A stretch of 64,000 nt of DNA from JAUXJB01 sp965226855 (GTDB lineage: Bacteria > Myxococcota_A > UBA9160 > SZUA-336), in the NCBI GenBank assembly GCA_965226855.1, contig CBDDEE010000027.1:124001-188000 (forward strand), given 5' to 3'. Shown piece after piece: positions 45,222 through 53,785 of the stretch; position 1 is the stretch's first letter, and each line of letters starts with the position of its first letter. The position numbers and the translations under genes were made by a program. The notes under the pieces are model-generated. The model was not told the origin of the DNA. It saw nothing but the letters and a program-made list of their open reading frames with translations, and did no database searches.

Positions 45222-45563
45222 CTATCGGCCGCACGGGACCGCTCGTTGCGGGTCGAAGCGCCAGTCCAGGCACGCTCCGCTTTTGCGGAAGCGCTCCTCT
45301 AGGTCGAGCTTCGTCGACGGGTTCGTCGGAGTGCCACGTGCGGCGGTTCGCCCGAAGTTTTGAAGCGCCTGCTCACGATCCACCATCCCCACCGCCGCCT
45401 CCAGGCGTCCCCAGCGGAGGTTGGCGCCGTAGCGCTCAGCGGTCTCCCGCACCACAGCCACGCGCTTTGCCGGGATCAGGAACTCGGGGTTGCCCCTGCC
45501 AAGCGAGCAACCAGCCAGGCTCACAAGCGCCAGAATCAGGATCGGGACGAGTCGGCTCTGCAT
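45222..45563 (-). pseudogene. Lipoprotein copy of the tandem duplication, C-terminus lost
   Basis: ATG 45563 opens MQSRLVPILILALVSLAGCS, a clear lipoprotein signal, followed by the same FLIPAKRVAVVRETAERYGA segment as the copy at 44680, nearly identical at DNA level for about 110 bp. After VGMVDREQALQNFGRTAARG the match is lost until WRFDP. The original gene was probably this signal peptide joined to the other copy's C-terminus; the duplication separated the two. Confidence 0.55.
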
Positions 45564-45634
45564 TTCCCTCCTATCGGACGGGACCGCTCGTTCACGAAGT
45601 GGCATTTCTACGCCCTAGGTTCGTACGGGGGAGT

Positions 45635-46624
45635 GTGTTGCCCGAAGCGAAGCGCCTGCTCCTGGGGCTGGACATTGGCGGCACGAAGACCGTCGCAGCC
45701 CTCGGGCGCGCGAGCGGCGAGATTCTGGCCCAGTCTCGCCGGGAAGATTGGGCGAGCGGTTCCTGGCAGACGGATCTCGAGACGCTCGAGGCGCAGGCGG
45801 CAGACCTGCTCCGAGAGGCAGGCGTCTCGACGCATGAGGTGGATGCTCTGGGCCTGTGCGCGCCGGGTCCCCTCGATCCTGTGCGCGGCGTGGTGCTGGA
45901 AGCCCCGAACCTACCCGGCTGGCACGAGGTCCCCGTCGTCGCTCAGCTCTCCTCCGCGCTTGGCCTGAAGGGCGGGCTCGAGAATGACGCCAACGCGGCG
46001 GCGCTGGCGGAGTGGCGCTTCGGGGCGGGGCAGGGCAGTGCGCACATGGTGTACCTGACGATGAGTACAGGAGTCGGAGCCGGCCTGATCCTGGACTCCC
46101 GACTCTACAGGGGCGCGCACTTCTCCGCGGGCGAGATCGGCCACGTTGCCATCGTGCCCGGTGGTCGCCCTTGCTCCTGCGGACTGCGAGGGTGTCTCGA
46201 GGCCTACACCAGCGGCGCAGGGTTGGCCGCGCGCATCCGGGAGGACGTCGAGGCCGGGCAGGCGGCCGAGATCCTCGCCCTGGCTGGGGGAGATCCGGCC
46301 AGGGTCAGCGCGCGGCTCTGGGCGGAGGCCCTGCGAGCGGGTGACCCGTACGCCCTCGGTCTGCGGGAAGAGTTCCTCGATCACCTCGCCATCGGGCTCG
46401 CGGGGGTGGTGATCGGCCTGGACCCCGAGTGCATCGTGCTCGGCACGATTGTCGAGCGAAACGCGGACCTGCTCATCGACGAACTACGCGTTCGTGTGTC
46501 AAAGCGACTCTGGCCGGTGCATGCTGACGTGCGCATTGTGGCGGGCGCGCTCGGGCCGAAGCGGCCCGCCTACGCCGCACTGTGTGCAGCAGGGTTGGTC
46601 GCCGATGACGCGGCCGCTGGATAG
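45635..46624 (+). CDS. ROK-family sugar kinase (glucokinase-like)
   Basis: 329 residues from GTG 45635 (GGGGGAG in front). ROK signatures: phosphate-1 loop LLGLDIGGTKTVAAL, ENDANAAALAEWRFGAGQG with the catalytic Asp, MSTGVGAGLI, and the ROK box GEIGHVAIVPGGRPCSCGLR followed by GCLEAYTSG, which includes the His/Cys zinc site. It phosphorylates glucose or an N-acetylhexosamine in the cytosol. No repressor HTH is present, so it is an enzyme and not a NagC-type regulator. The 3' end overlaps the convergent tgt gene by 55 bp. Confidence 0.88.
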   Translation: MLPEAKRLLLGLDIGGTKTVAALGRASGEILAQSRREDWASGSWQTDLETLEAQAADLLREAGVSTHEVDALGLCAPGPLDPVRGVVLEAPNLPGWHEVPVVAQLSSALGLKGGLENDANAAALAEWRFGAGQGSAHMVYLTMSTGVGAGLILDSRLYRGAHFSAGEIGHVAIVPGGRPCSCGLRGCLEAYTSGAGLAARIREDVEAGQAAEILALAGGDPARVSARLWAEALRAGDPYALGLREEFLDHLAIGLAGVVIGLDPECIVLGTIVERNADLLIDELRVRVSKRLWPVHADVRIVAGALGPKRPAYAALCAAGLVADDAAAG

Positions 46625-47739
46625 CGTGCCCGCCATCCTTCACGCCATACTTGAAGTTTTCCTGCGCTAATCGCAGCCCGCAGTTCGCGCATTAAATTCA
46701 TGTAAAACGCGAGATTGTGGAGGCTCACGAGACGCTGAGCCAGGAACTCTCCGGAGCGGAGCAGGTGGCGTAGATAGGCGCGAGAGTAGTGTGCACAGCA
46801 GGGGCTGCTGCACTCCGGATCGAGCGGACCCCCATCGTCGCGGAAGCGCGCGTTGCGCAGGTTGATCCGTCCCTCTCGGGTGAACACGGAACCGTGTCGC
46901 CCGTCCCGCGTGGGGACGACGCAGTCGAAGAGATCTGCGCCGAGAGACACGGCCTCGATCAGATCCTCTGGCGGGCCCACCCCCATCAGGTAGCGTGGCC
47001 GCTGCTCCGGCAGCTCGGCGAGCACCACCCTTACCAGGGCGCGCCGTTGCTCCGGAGACTCCCCGAGTCCGAGCCCCCCGATGGCGAAGGCCTCAAAGCC
47101 GAGCGCAGCCGTTTCGCGAGCGCTCTCGACGCGAAGCTCCTCAGCGCCGCCCCCCTGCACGATGCCGAACAGCAGCTGATCGGCCCGTGTGGCCGCTGCT
47201 CGGCAGCGCTCAGCCCAGCGAAGCGTACGCTCCATCATCGGCCGCGCCTGCGCGGCGGAGCCCTCGCGCGGGATCGGCTCGAACTCGTCGAGGGCCACGA
47301 TCAGATCGGCTCCGAGGCGTTCCTGGATCTCGATGCAGCTCTCCGGCGTTAGTTGCCGCGTCGACCCATCGATGGGGCTCTTGAACTCGACGCCGTCTTC
47401 GCTGCGGCGGCACAGATGCTCGAGCGAGTAGACCTGAAACCCGCCCGAGTCCGTCGCAATCGGACCGCTCCAGGCCATGAAGCCATGCAGTCCGCCGAGG
47501 CGGGAGATCGACTCCTCGCCCGGACGGAGGTGAAGGTGGTAGGTGTTCGTGAGGACGCCCTGGACCCCCACCTCGCGCAGCTCGCTGGGAGCGAGACCGC
47601 GCACCGCGCCGAAGGTTCCCACGGGCAGGAACGCCGGCGTGTCCAGAACACCGTGGGCCGTGTGTAGTCTACCGACGCGCGCAGCGCCGTCACCAGAGAG
47701 GACCTCGAAGCGGGGTGGGATCGCGGCTAGCGAATCCAC
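46570..47739 (-). CDS. tgt: Queuine tRNA-ribosyltransferase
   Basis: 389 residues. It exchanges G34 for preQ1 in GUN-anticodon tRNAs. Visible features: general-acid Asp in ATDSGGFQVYSL, substrate loop FAIGGLGLGESPEQR, nucleophile region FDCVVPTRDGRHGSVFT, and the zinc site CSSPCCAHYSRAYL with the following LVSLHNLAFYMNLMR. The start overlaps the end of queA by 13 bp, so the two queuosine steps are co-transcribed. The C-terminus has a short Ala-rich extension that overlaps the kinase gene. Confidence 0.96.
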   Translation of the reverse strand: MDSLAAIPPRFEVLSGDGAARVGRLHTAHGVLDTPAFLPVGTFGAVRGLAPSELREVGVQGVLTNTYHLHLRPGEESISRLGGLHGFMAWSGPIATDSGGFQVYSLEHLCRRSEDGVEFKSPIDGSTRQLTPESCIEIQERLGADLIVALDEFEPIPREGSAAQARPMMERTLRWAERCRAAATRADQLLFGIVQGGGAEELRVESARETAALGFEAFAIGGLGLGESPEQRRALVRVVLAELPEQRPRYLMGVGPPEDLIEAVSLGADLFDCVVPTRDGRHGSVFTREGRINLRNARFRDDGGPLDPECSSPCCAHYSRAYLRHLLRSGEFLAQRLVSLHNLAFYMNLMRELRAAISAGKLQVWREGWRARYPAAASSATNPAAHSAA

Positions 47740-48713
47740 ATGGCGTCTCCGTAGGAGTAGAAGCGAAAGCCGTTGTTGATGGCGTGGGCGTAGGCGCGCT
47801 TCGTCGCCTCGACACCCGCGAAGGCCTGCACCAGCGCGAGCAAGCTCGAGCCGGGCAGGTGGAAGTTCGTGATTAGCGAGTCGACGACGCGGAACTCGTA
47901 GCCCGGCAGGATCACAAGGTCTGTGCGCCCGGACGCGGCCTGCTCTCCCGAGGTCTCCAGCGCGCGCACGACCGTGGTGCCGACGGCGGTCACCCGACCG
48001 CCGGCCACTCGCGTCCTGGCGATGGCCGCCGCGGTCTCCGGAGGGACGCGGAAACGCTCCGCCTCGATCCGGTGGTCCTCGAGTCGCTCACAGCGGATTG
48101 GTCGAAATGTGCCGGGCCCGACGTGGAGCGTGACCCGGGCCAGCTCCAGCCGCGCAGCGAGCTCGTGGGTGAAGTGGAGCGAAGCGGTGGGGGCGGCCAC
48201 GGCACCTGGAATCTCGGCGAAGACGCTCTGGTAGTCTCCCGGGTCGCTGGCCAGGGGCTCGTCCCGCTGAATGTAGGGCGGCAGCGGCACCTCTCCGAGC
48301 TGCTCGAGCAGCTCCTCCTTGTCGAGGCGCAGGCGGCAGCTCCCACCTGGCAGGATCGTTTCGACCCGCGCCTCGAGCTCTCCGAAGCAGAGCGTGAGAC
48401 CGGGCCGCAACCGCCCGCCCGTCCGGACCAGAGCAAGCCAGCTCCCATCGGAACCACGCTCCACGAGGAGGGCCTCCGCCCGGCCACCCGAGGCCTTGCG
48501 GCCGCGCAGGCGGGCCGGAATGACCCGGGTGTCGTTCACGACCGTGAGATCGTCGGGGCCGAGCTGTGTTGGAAGCTCGGAGAAGCGCAGCTCGCTGAGC
48601 TGTCCACTCGCACGGTCCAGCACCAGGAGGCGCGCCGCATCCCGCGGCTCGACTGGGCGCCGGGCGATCCGGGCCGGCGACAACTCGTACTCGAGGTCGG
48701 CCTTGTGGATCAC
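47727..48713 (-). CDS. queA: S-adenosylmethionine:tRNA ribosyltransferase-isomerase
   Basis: 328 residues from GTG 48713 (IHKADLEYELSPARIARRPV). It transfers the ribosyl part of SAM to preQ1 in tRNA to form epoxyqueuosine. Family segments: DLTVVNDTRVIPARLRGRK, LGEVPLPPYIQR, FAEIPGAVAAPTASLHFT, LHVGPGTFRPI and VDSLITNFHLPGSSLLALVQ. The GTG overlaps the TGA of the upstream glycosidase gene (GTGA), giving a glycosidase-queA-tgt operon. Confidence 0.96.
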   Translation of the reverse strand: MIHKADLEYELSPARIARRPVEPRDAARLLVLDRASGQLSELRFSELPTQLGPDDLTVVNDTRVIPARLRGRKASGGRAEALLVERGSDGSWLALVRTGGRLRPGLTLCFGELEARVETILPGGSCRLRLDKEELLEQLGEVPLPPYIQRDEPLASDPGDYQSVFAEIPGAVAAPTASLHFTHELAARLELARVTLHVGPGTFRPIRCERLEDHRIEAERFRVPPETAAAIARTRVAGGRVTAVGTTVVRALETSGEQAASGRTDLVILPGYEFRVVDSLITNFHLPGSSLLALVQAFAGVEATKRAYAHAINNGFRFYSYGDAMWIR

Positions 48714-49873
48714 TCCGCGGCTCCGACTCGAGGCCGAGACTGCAGCGCGGCCCGCGCCTCCGGGACCGCCGCGATCGCGTCGTAGGAGAAGATCGCCACG
48801 CCCATCGGCGCTGCTGCGAGCGCCGTCTCGAGCTGTGCGGCGGCGCGCTCGGGATCGGCGACGAACAGCCAGGAGCCGACACCGATCCACACGCGGTCGC
48901 CAGTGACGCCCCCTCGCAGGCCTCTGACCAAATAACGCAGAAGTGTGTCATCCCTGGTGTATGCCATGGCCACGGCAAAGTCGAGCCAACCCTGCTCGAG
49001 CCAGTGGCGCCAGTCCTGCAGCGCTGTCAGGTACGCTCGATCCGCGTAGCTGATGACCGCAGCGGAGTGCTCCCAGGTGGATGGAAGACGCGCGTCCAGG
49101 CGTCGCACGACCTCGTCGACCTGCTCGCGGCGGTAGCCGTCCCACGCGTCGCCCAATTGGAAGGCGCCGCGCTCGCGCACGAAGCCCGCTTTGGATGCGG
49201 CGCCGTAGCCGAAGTCGAGGCCGCGGAAGCGCGAGCCAGGGAGCATGGGCAGCGTGATGGGATGGCGAATGTAGTCCAGATGCAGACCGTCCAGATCGGG
49301 CGCGCTGCGCACCAGGTCGTCCACGGTCTCCTCGAGGTACTCGATTACTCCGGGGCCGGCGGGGTCCAGCCAGATTCCCGGGGTTCCCAGGCGCGTGTAG
49401 TCGGACGATCCGGGCACGTCGTAGCCGGGGTAGTCGAGCAGGTTGCGGCCGATGCGATCCACGAGTACGGCGTCGCGTCCCAATCGCGCCAGCAGCGGGG
49501 CAGACTCGTTTCGGGCGAGCGACAGTGCGTTGAACCAGGCGTGTACGCGCAGCCCCTCGGCGTGGGCTCGCTCGACGACGCGCGCGAGAGGATCGCCGTG
49601 CCCCGCGGCGCGAATCGCACGATAGGGCGCGTCGTCGGCTCGCTCCGACGGGAACCAGCTCTTGCCCGACCGATACACCTGCACGAACAGGTCGCTCACG
49701 TCGAGCTCGACGGCATCGCGAACGAGCTGGTCGATTTTGGCGGGGTCCTCCAACGTACGGTGTGTTCCCTCGGCCAGCACCCACAGCGCGCGGCGGGGCT
49801 CCGCGATCTCCGCACCGCGTTGGCCGCAGGCCAGGGCGAGAAACAGGAGAGCTGGCAGCAGACGCGGGCTCAT
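48710..49873 (-). CDS. GHL10-type glycoside hydrolase-like lipoprotein
   Basis: 387 residues. LLFLALACGQRG is a lipoprotein signal. The barrel follows the GHL10/DUF187 pattern: RRALWVLAEGTHRTLEDPAK, VSDLFVQVYRSGKSWFPSE, AHAEGLRVHAWFNALSLAR, YLEETVDDLVRSAPDLDGLH and LDYIRHPITLPMLP; the DYIR box carries the expected active-site Asp. It probably acts on a cell-wall or envelope polysaccharide in the periplasm. It is translationally coupled to queA, which is unexpected for a tRNA-modification gene. Confidence 0.8.
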   Translation of the reverse strand: MSPRLLPALLFLALACGQRGAEIAEPRRALWVLAEGTHRTLEDPAKIDQLVRDAVELDVSDLFVQVYRSGKSWFPSERADDAPYRAIRAAGHGDPLARVVERAHAEGLRVHAWFNALSLARNESAPLLARLGRDAVLVDRIGRNLLDYPGYDVPGSSDYTRLGTPGIWLDPAGPGVIEYLEETVDDLVRSAPDLDGLHLDYIRHPITLPMLPGSRFRGLDFGYGAASKAGFVRERGAFQLGDAWDGYRREQVDEVVRRLDARLPSTWEHSAAVISYADRAYLTALQDWRHWLEQGWLDFAVAMAYTRDDTLLRYLVRGLRGGVTGDRVWIGVGSWLFVADPERAAAQLETALAAAPMGVAIFSYDAIAAVPEARAALQSRPRVGAAE

Positions 49874-49964
49874 GTCGGCGCTGAAACGTAGCAGACTGGG
49901 GCGGCCGCCCCGCTAATTGCAGGGACCCCGGCCAGCGTTACCCTCACACGAGAAGGGGCACGAG

Positions 49965-51998
49965 ATGAGACACGGGGCAGAGAACCAGCACGCGTCCGCA
50001 CGCGTGCGTGGGGGGCTCGCGCTAGTGCTGCTGCTCTGTACGGCGGCGGTCCCGGGCAAGATCGCGGACCCCGCGACGGTACTCGTAGAGGTTCGCCACG
50101 ACTGGAGCGAGGGAGAGCTCGATCAGGCGCTGGAACGTCTCGCCGTTCTGGAAGAGAGCGATCTAGCGGATCACGTGGCCCTCATTCGGGCCCGGATCCT
50201 GCGCGAGCAGGGCAAGGTCGAAGACGCAGTTGCTGCGGCCCGGCACGGTTTGCAACGAGATCCTCCTTCCGAGGTCGAGTCGCGCCTTCACCACGAGATC
50301 GCGCAGCTCCGACTCGAACAGGGCGACCTGCTCGCTACCTACCGCGAGCAGCGGCTCGCGTGGGAGAGCTCGCGGGACCCGGAGAACTCCGCCTTGCTTA
50401 TGCTGGAAGTGGCTCAAGCGTTCGACGGGAAGCCGCTGCCCGGAGATGCCCTGCGTCTGTACCGGGAGGTGTGGCAACGTTGGCCGCTCTCCGAGGTGGC
50501 CGAGCTGGCATACGATCGGAGCGTCGAGCTCACCGCGGCGACGGGAGCGCCAGAGCTGACGCTCGACTCGCTGCTCCAGCTCGCCGAGCGCCTGCGCGGC
50601 TCGGCCCGCTTCGAGCGCGCCCTCTCGATCTACGATGAGGTCCTCGCGCGAGCCGAGCCCGACACCGCAGACCGGGGCGAGGCGGAGAAGGGCCGTGCGA
50701 AGTGCCTCTTCAATCTGCGCCGCTACTCCGAAGCGAAGGACGCCTTTGCCCGGATCGCGGAGGCGGACCCCACGGACGGGGACGCGATCATCTACGTGGC
50801 CCGCTCGCTGGCTCGATCGGGCAAGACCGACAAGGCGCTCGAGCAGTTCGCGAGCGCCGCGAAGAGCGCCGACTCGGCGCTGCGCGTGCGTGCGCAGTAC
50901 CTGAGCGCAATTCTGCTTCAGGACCGGCGCCCGGCGCGGGCCGAGGAGCTGTTCCGCGGCGTCGAGAAGCAACGCGTGATGCCCGAGCTCCGGCGTGCTG
51001 CGCGCTGGGAGCTGGGCTGGGCGGATCTGATGCGCGGGGAGCATCACGCCGCGCTCCGGCATCTCGGTCCGCTGACGCGTGGCTCCCAGTGGGACATCGA
51101 GGTCCAGAGGGCCCGCTACTGGCACGCGACGGCGCGCTTGGCGCTCGACGACCCGGCGGGCCTAGAGGAGCTGCAGCAGATCGCGCACGCGCTTCCCCTC
51201 TCGTACTACGGGCTCATCGCGTCAAGCCGTCTCGGCATGAATCCCCGACTGGAGTACTCCTTCGTCGGTGCGCGCAGGATCTCGGGCGAGGCTCGGTATG
51301 CGAACCGCGCGAAGCTGTTGCTCGACGCTGGCTTCTCCGATCTGGCGAGCGACGAGGTCGAGAGCTGGCTGCGCGGCTCGGACCTCGATCGGGAGTCGCG
51401 GCTCGTCGCGGCAAGGCTGCTCCACGCCCTCGGCGACCACTTCCGGGCGGTGCGAACGGTCGTCGACGGCTTTGGGGGAGCGCTCGAGCAGGGCATCGAT
51501 CCTGCCTGGCGCGAGGCGTGGCAGCTGGCGTGGCCCCGTCCGTTCGTCACGCCCGTACAGCGCGCCACGGCAGAGTTCGAGTTCGATCCCGCCCTCGTGT
51601 ACGCGGTGATGCGGGAAGAGAGCACCTACAGGCCGGACATCGCCTCTCCGGCGGGCGCGATGGGGCTCATGCAGATCATCCCGCAGACCGGCGACCGCAT
51701 CGCGAGCTCGCTCGGGGTGCCGGCCTTCCAGGCCGACATCCTGCTCGAGCCCGCCACGAACATCCGCTTCGGCACGTTCTACCTGAAGCGGCTCATCGGA
51801 CGCTTCCGCGGCTCGGAGGTGCTCGCGATCGCGGCGTACAACGCCGGGCCGAATATCGTGTCGCGCTGGCTCGAGCGGGATGGCCGACAAGCGAAAGACG
51901 CCTTCGTCGAGTCGGTCCCCTACAGCGAGACGCGTCGCTACCTGCGCCGCGTGGTCCGTTCGCTCCGCGTCTACCAGCTCCTCTACGACGCCCCCTGA
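49965..51998 (+). CDS. slt: Soluble lytic transglycosylase (Slt70 type)
   Basis: 677 residues from ATG 49965, with a signal peptide (GLALVLLLCTAAVPGKIA). A helical superhelix with TPR-like repeats (about 40-500) carries the C-terminal SLT domain: catalytic Glu in YAVMREESTYRPDIASPAGA, then MGLMQIIPQTGDRIA and VLAIAAYNAGPNIVSRWLER, with PYSETRRYLRRVVRSL. It cleaves peptidoglycan glycan strands to 1,6-anhydro products in the periplasm. Its promoter region is shared with the divergent glycosidase gene. Confidence 0.93.
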   Translation: MRHGAENQHASARVRGGLALVLLLCTAAVPGKIADPATVLVEVRHDWSEGELDQALERLAVLEESDLADHVALIRARILREQGKVEDAVAAARHGLQRDPPSEVESRLHHEIAQLRLEQGDLLATYREQRLAWESSRDPENSALLMLEVAQAFDGKPLPGDALRLYREVWQRWPLSEVAELAYDRSVELTAATGAPELTLDSLLQLAERLRGSARFERALSIYDEVLARAEPDTADRGEAEKGRAKCLFNLRRYSEAKDAFARIAEADPTDGDAIIYVARSLARSGKTDKALEQFASAAKSADSALRVRAQYLSAILLQDRRPARAEELFRGVEKQRVMPELRRAARWELGWADLMRGEHHAALRHLGPLTRGSQWDIEVQRARYWHATARLALDDPAGLEELQQIAHALPLSYYGLIASSRLGMNPRLEYSFVGARRISGEARYANRAKLLLDAGFSDLASDEVESWLRGSDLDRESRLVAARLLHALGDHFRAVRTVVDGFGGALEQGIDPAWREAWQLAWPRPFVTPVQRATAEFEFDPALVYAVMREESTYRPDIASPAGAMGLMQIIPQTGDRIASSLGVPAFQADILLEPATNIRFGTFYLKRLIGRFRGSEVLAIAAYNAGPNIVSRWLERDGRQAKDAFVESVPYSETRRYLRRVVRSLRVYQLLYDAP

Positions 51999-52066
51999 CG
52001 CTGGAAGGCTAGCCGTCGGGGGAGGGCGGACTCAACCCCGGTCCGGATTGAGCCGATCCGACGTAT

Positions 52067-52486
52067 ATGTGGAAATTCCTCCTCATCCTGTCGGTCGTCG
52101 GCCTTTGCGCGGGCGGCTTTCTGAACTACCGACGCAACGAGCACCTGGATGCCGAGCTCCAGAATCGCGTCTACGCCGATATGTCGGACGAAAACCTGGC
52201 AGCGCTGATCGTGGCGTACCAGGGGCAGGTGGCGTAGCTGGCCGCGCAGGTGAGCGAGGCCCCGTCGGGACAGGATGAGGTCGACGGCTTCGCGCCGTCC
52301 GACATCCACGGCAAGGTGCGAGGCTTCGAGAGCTTTCAGAAGTACAACCGGAAATGGCGCCATCACCGCGCGGAGCTGTTCGAGCAGGAGGCAACCCTGG
52401 AGGAGCTCCGGCGAGAGCAGTCCATCCGCGAGCGCGGACTCGACATGCCCTGGAATCGCGTGAAGCGCCGAGTTCTGACCCTGTAG
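52067..52486 (+). pseudogene. Small membrane-anchored protein with an in-frame TAG
   Basis: ATG 52067 opens MWKFLLILSVVGLCAGGFLN, a membrane anchor, followed by AELQNRVYADMSDENLAALI. A TAG at 52235-52237 interrupts the frame after YQGQVA; the same frame continues as LAAQVSEAPSGQDEVDGF and FESFQKYNRKWRHHRAELFE to a stop at 52486, with helical, charged composition throughout. A CAG to TAG change would explain it. The upstream 56 codons might alone be made. Family not recognised. Confidence 0.5.
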
Positions 52487-52509
52487 GATGCGGTCGCCGC
52501 GCTAGGCGT

Positions 52510-52851
52510 TCACTCGTCGCCGGTGAGCTCGGATGCTACCTCGTTCGGATCGATCTGGTCGACCGGCTTGACCTTATCTTCGTCGGGCGGGACCGTCTTC
52601 TCGTTCTCATCGTCGAGCGCGGCCAGCGATGTTTTCGCGCGTTTCGCTCGCTTGGGGGTGATCTTCTTGCGGCCGGCCTTCTTCCTCGTCGCGCGCTTGC
52701 GTATCGGCTTCTTGTCGAACACGGGCGACTCTCGCTGATCGGCCTGGCACTTCGGGCAAGTGGGCTCGGGCCTCTTCAGGTCGTAGAACCTGATGCCGCA
52801 GGAGTAGCAGGTCCACTTCGTGCCCAGTCGTTCTTTCGCCTCAGGCTCCAT
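52510..52851 (-). CDS. TIGR02300 / FYDLN zinc-ribbon protein
   Basis: 113 residues from ATG 52851. The N-terminus GTKWTCYSCGIRFYDLKRPE followed by PTCPKCQ is the diagnostic zinc ribbon with the FYDL box. A Lys/Arg stretch (KKPIRKRATRKKAGRKK) and then a strongly acidic tail (ENEKTVPPDEDKVKPVDQ) follow. The family is common in alphaproteobacteria and deltaproteobacteria; its function is unknown, though a nucleic-acid contact is plausible from the basic part. Confidence 0.8.
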   Translation of the reverse strand: MEPEAKERLGTKWTCYSCGIRFYDLKRPEPTCPKCQADQRESPVFDKKPIRKRATRKKAGRKKITPKRAKRAKTSLAALDDENEKTVPPDEDKVKPVDQIDPNEVASELTGDE

Positions 52852-52963
52852 CCGAAACGCCGCTCCTTCCGCGCCCTCACGCAACGCCCGGTCGTGACCC
52901 GGGCAGGGCTCATATAACATTCGCTGCCGCGACGGCAAGGTGCCGAGGTTATTTAACAGAATA

Positions 52964-53746
52964 CTACTTATCGGTACCTGAGCCGGAGCCTGGGCTAGGA
53001 CTCTCGGCCAGGTATTCCAAGGCCTCGATCCGGCGAAGCACCCCAGCTGACTGACCCGGTCGCTCTGTGGCCACGGAGAGCGATTGCTGGTAAGCGGCGA
53101 TCGCCTTCTGGTACTCGTCGGCCCGCTCGTACGCTTCTGCCGCTGCGACCAGCAGCATGGGCCGACCCGGATAGGTCCTGACCTCGGCACCTCGCTCATA
53201 GCTCTGCGCAGCGGCGAGTGGCTCGCCCTGTTCATCGAGCACATAGCCCGCGAGGCGCAGCGCGATCGCGCGCTTCGGGTCATCCTCATCCAGTCCCACG
53301 GACAGCAACCGCAAGCGTTCGCTGGCGGCCTCGAGCCGGCCCAGGTCGATTTCCATCTCGGCGGCCCGGATCGCCGCAATCCCGGCGGCTCGGCTGCCCT
53401 CGCGCTCGGCGATCAAGAGCTCGAGCTCTTCGAGAGCGGCTTCGCGCGCGCGGCGGGCAATTTCCACGTTCGCGGGCTCGGGCGGCAGCGGCTCTCCGAT
53501 CGGCGCGCCCATGGCCGCCCCGAACTGGGCCTCAATGTCTGCCAGGGCGTTCGCCGCCTCCTCCTCCTTGCCTCGAGCCAAGTCGTAGAGTACGGCCGCT
53601 ACCGTGCCCACGACCAGCACCAGACCCAGGCCGATCGCCAGCGCGCGGGCGTGCTCGCGCGTGCGCTCGAACAGGGCCTCCAGCACCGCGTCGAAGCCCT
53701 TCTGCCGGGCTTCGGTGTCGCCGTGTTGCAGCGGTGGCCGGGTCAT
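52964..53746 (-). CDS. YfgM-like membrane-anchored TPR protein
   Basis: 260 residues: a membrane helix near 38-57 (ALAIGLGLVLVVGTVAAVLY), then TPR-like helices such as ALEELELLIAEREGSRAAGI, IALRLAGYVLDEQGEPLAAA and AEAYERADEYQKAIAAYQQS. The N-terminal anchor plus TPR, directly downstream of der, is the same context as YfgM in enterobacteria, where YfgM helps periplasmic chaperones at the Sec translocon. The assignment is by layout and not by close sequence match. Confidence 0.65.
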   Translation of the reverse strand: MTRPPLQHGDTEARQKGFDAVLEALFERTREHARALAIGLGLVLVVGTVAAVLYDLARGKEEEAANALADIEAQFGAAMGAPIGEPLPPEPANVEIARRAREAALEELELLIAEREGSRAAGIAAIRAAEMEIDLGRLEAASERLRLLSVGLDEDDPKRAIALRLAGYVLDEQGEPLAAAQSYERGAEVRTYPGRPMLLVAAAEAYERADEYQKAIAAYQQSLSVATERPGQSAGVLRRIEALEYLAESPSPGSGSGTDK

Positions 53747-53785
53747 TGCCGTCGCGCTCTCCTCCGCCCCAATCCGCGCGAGATT

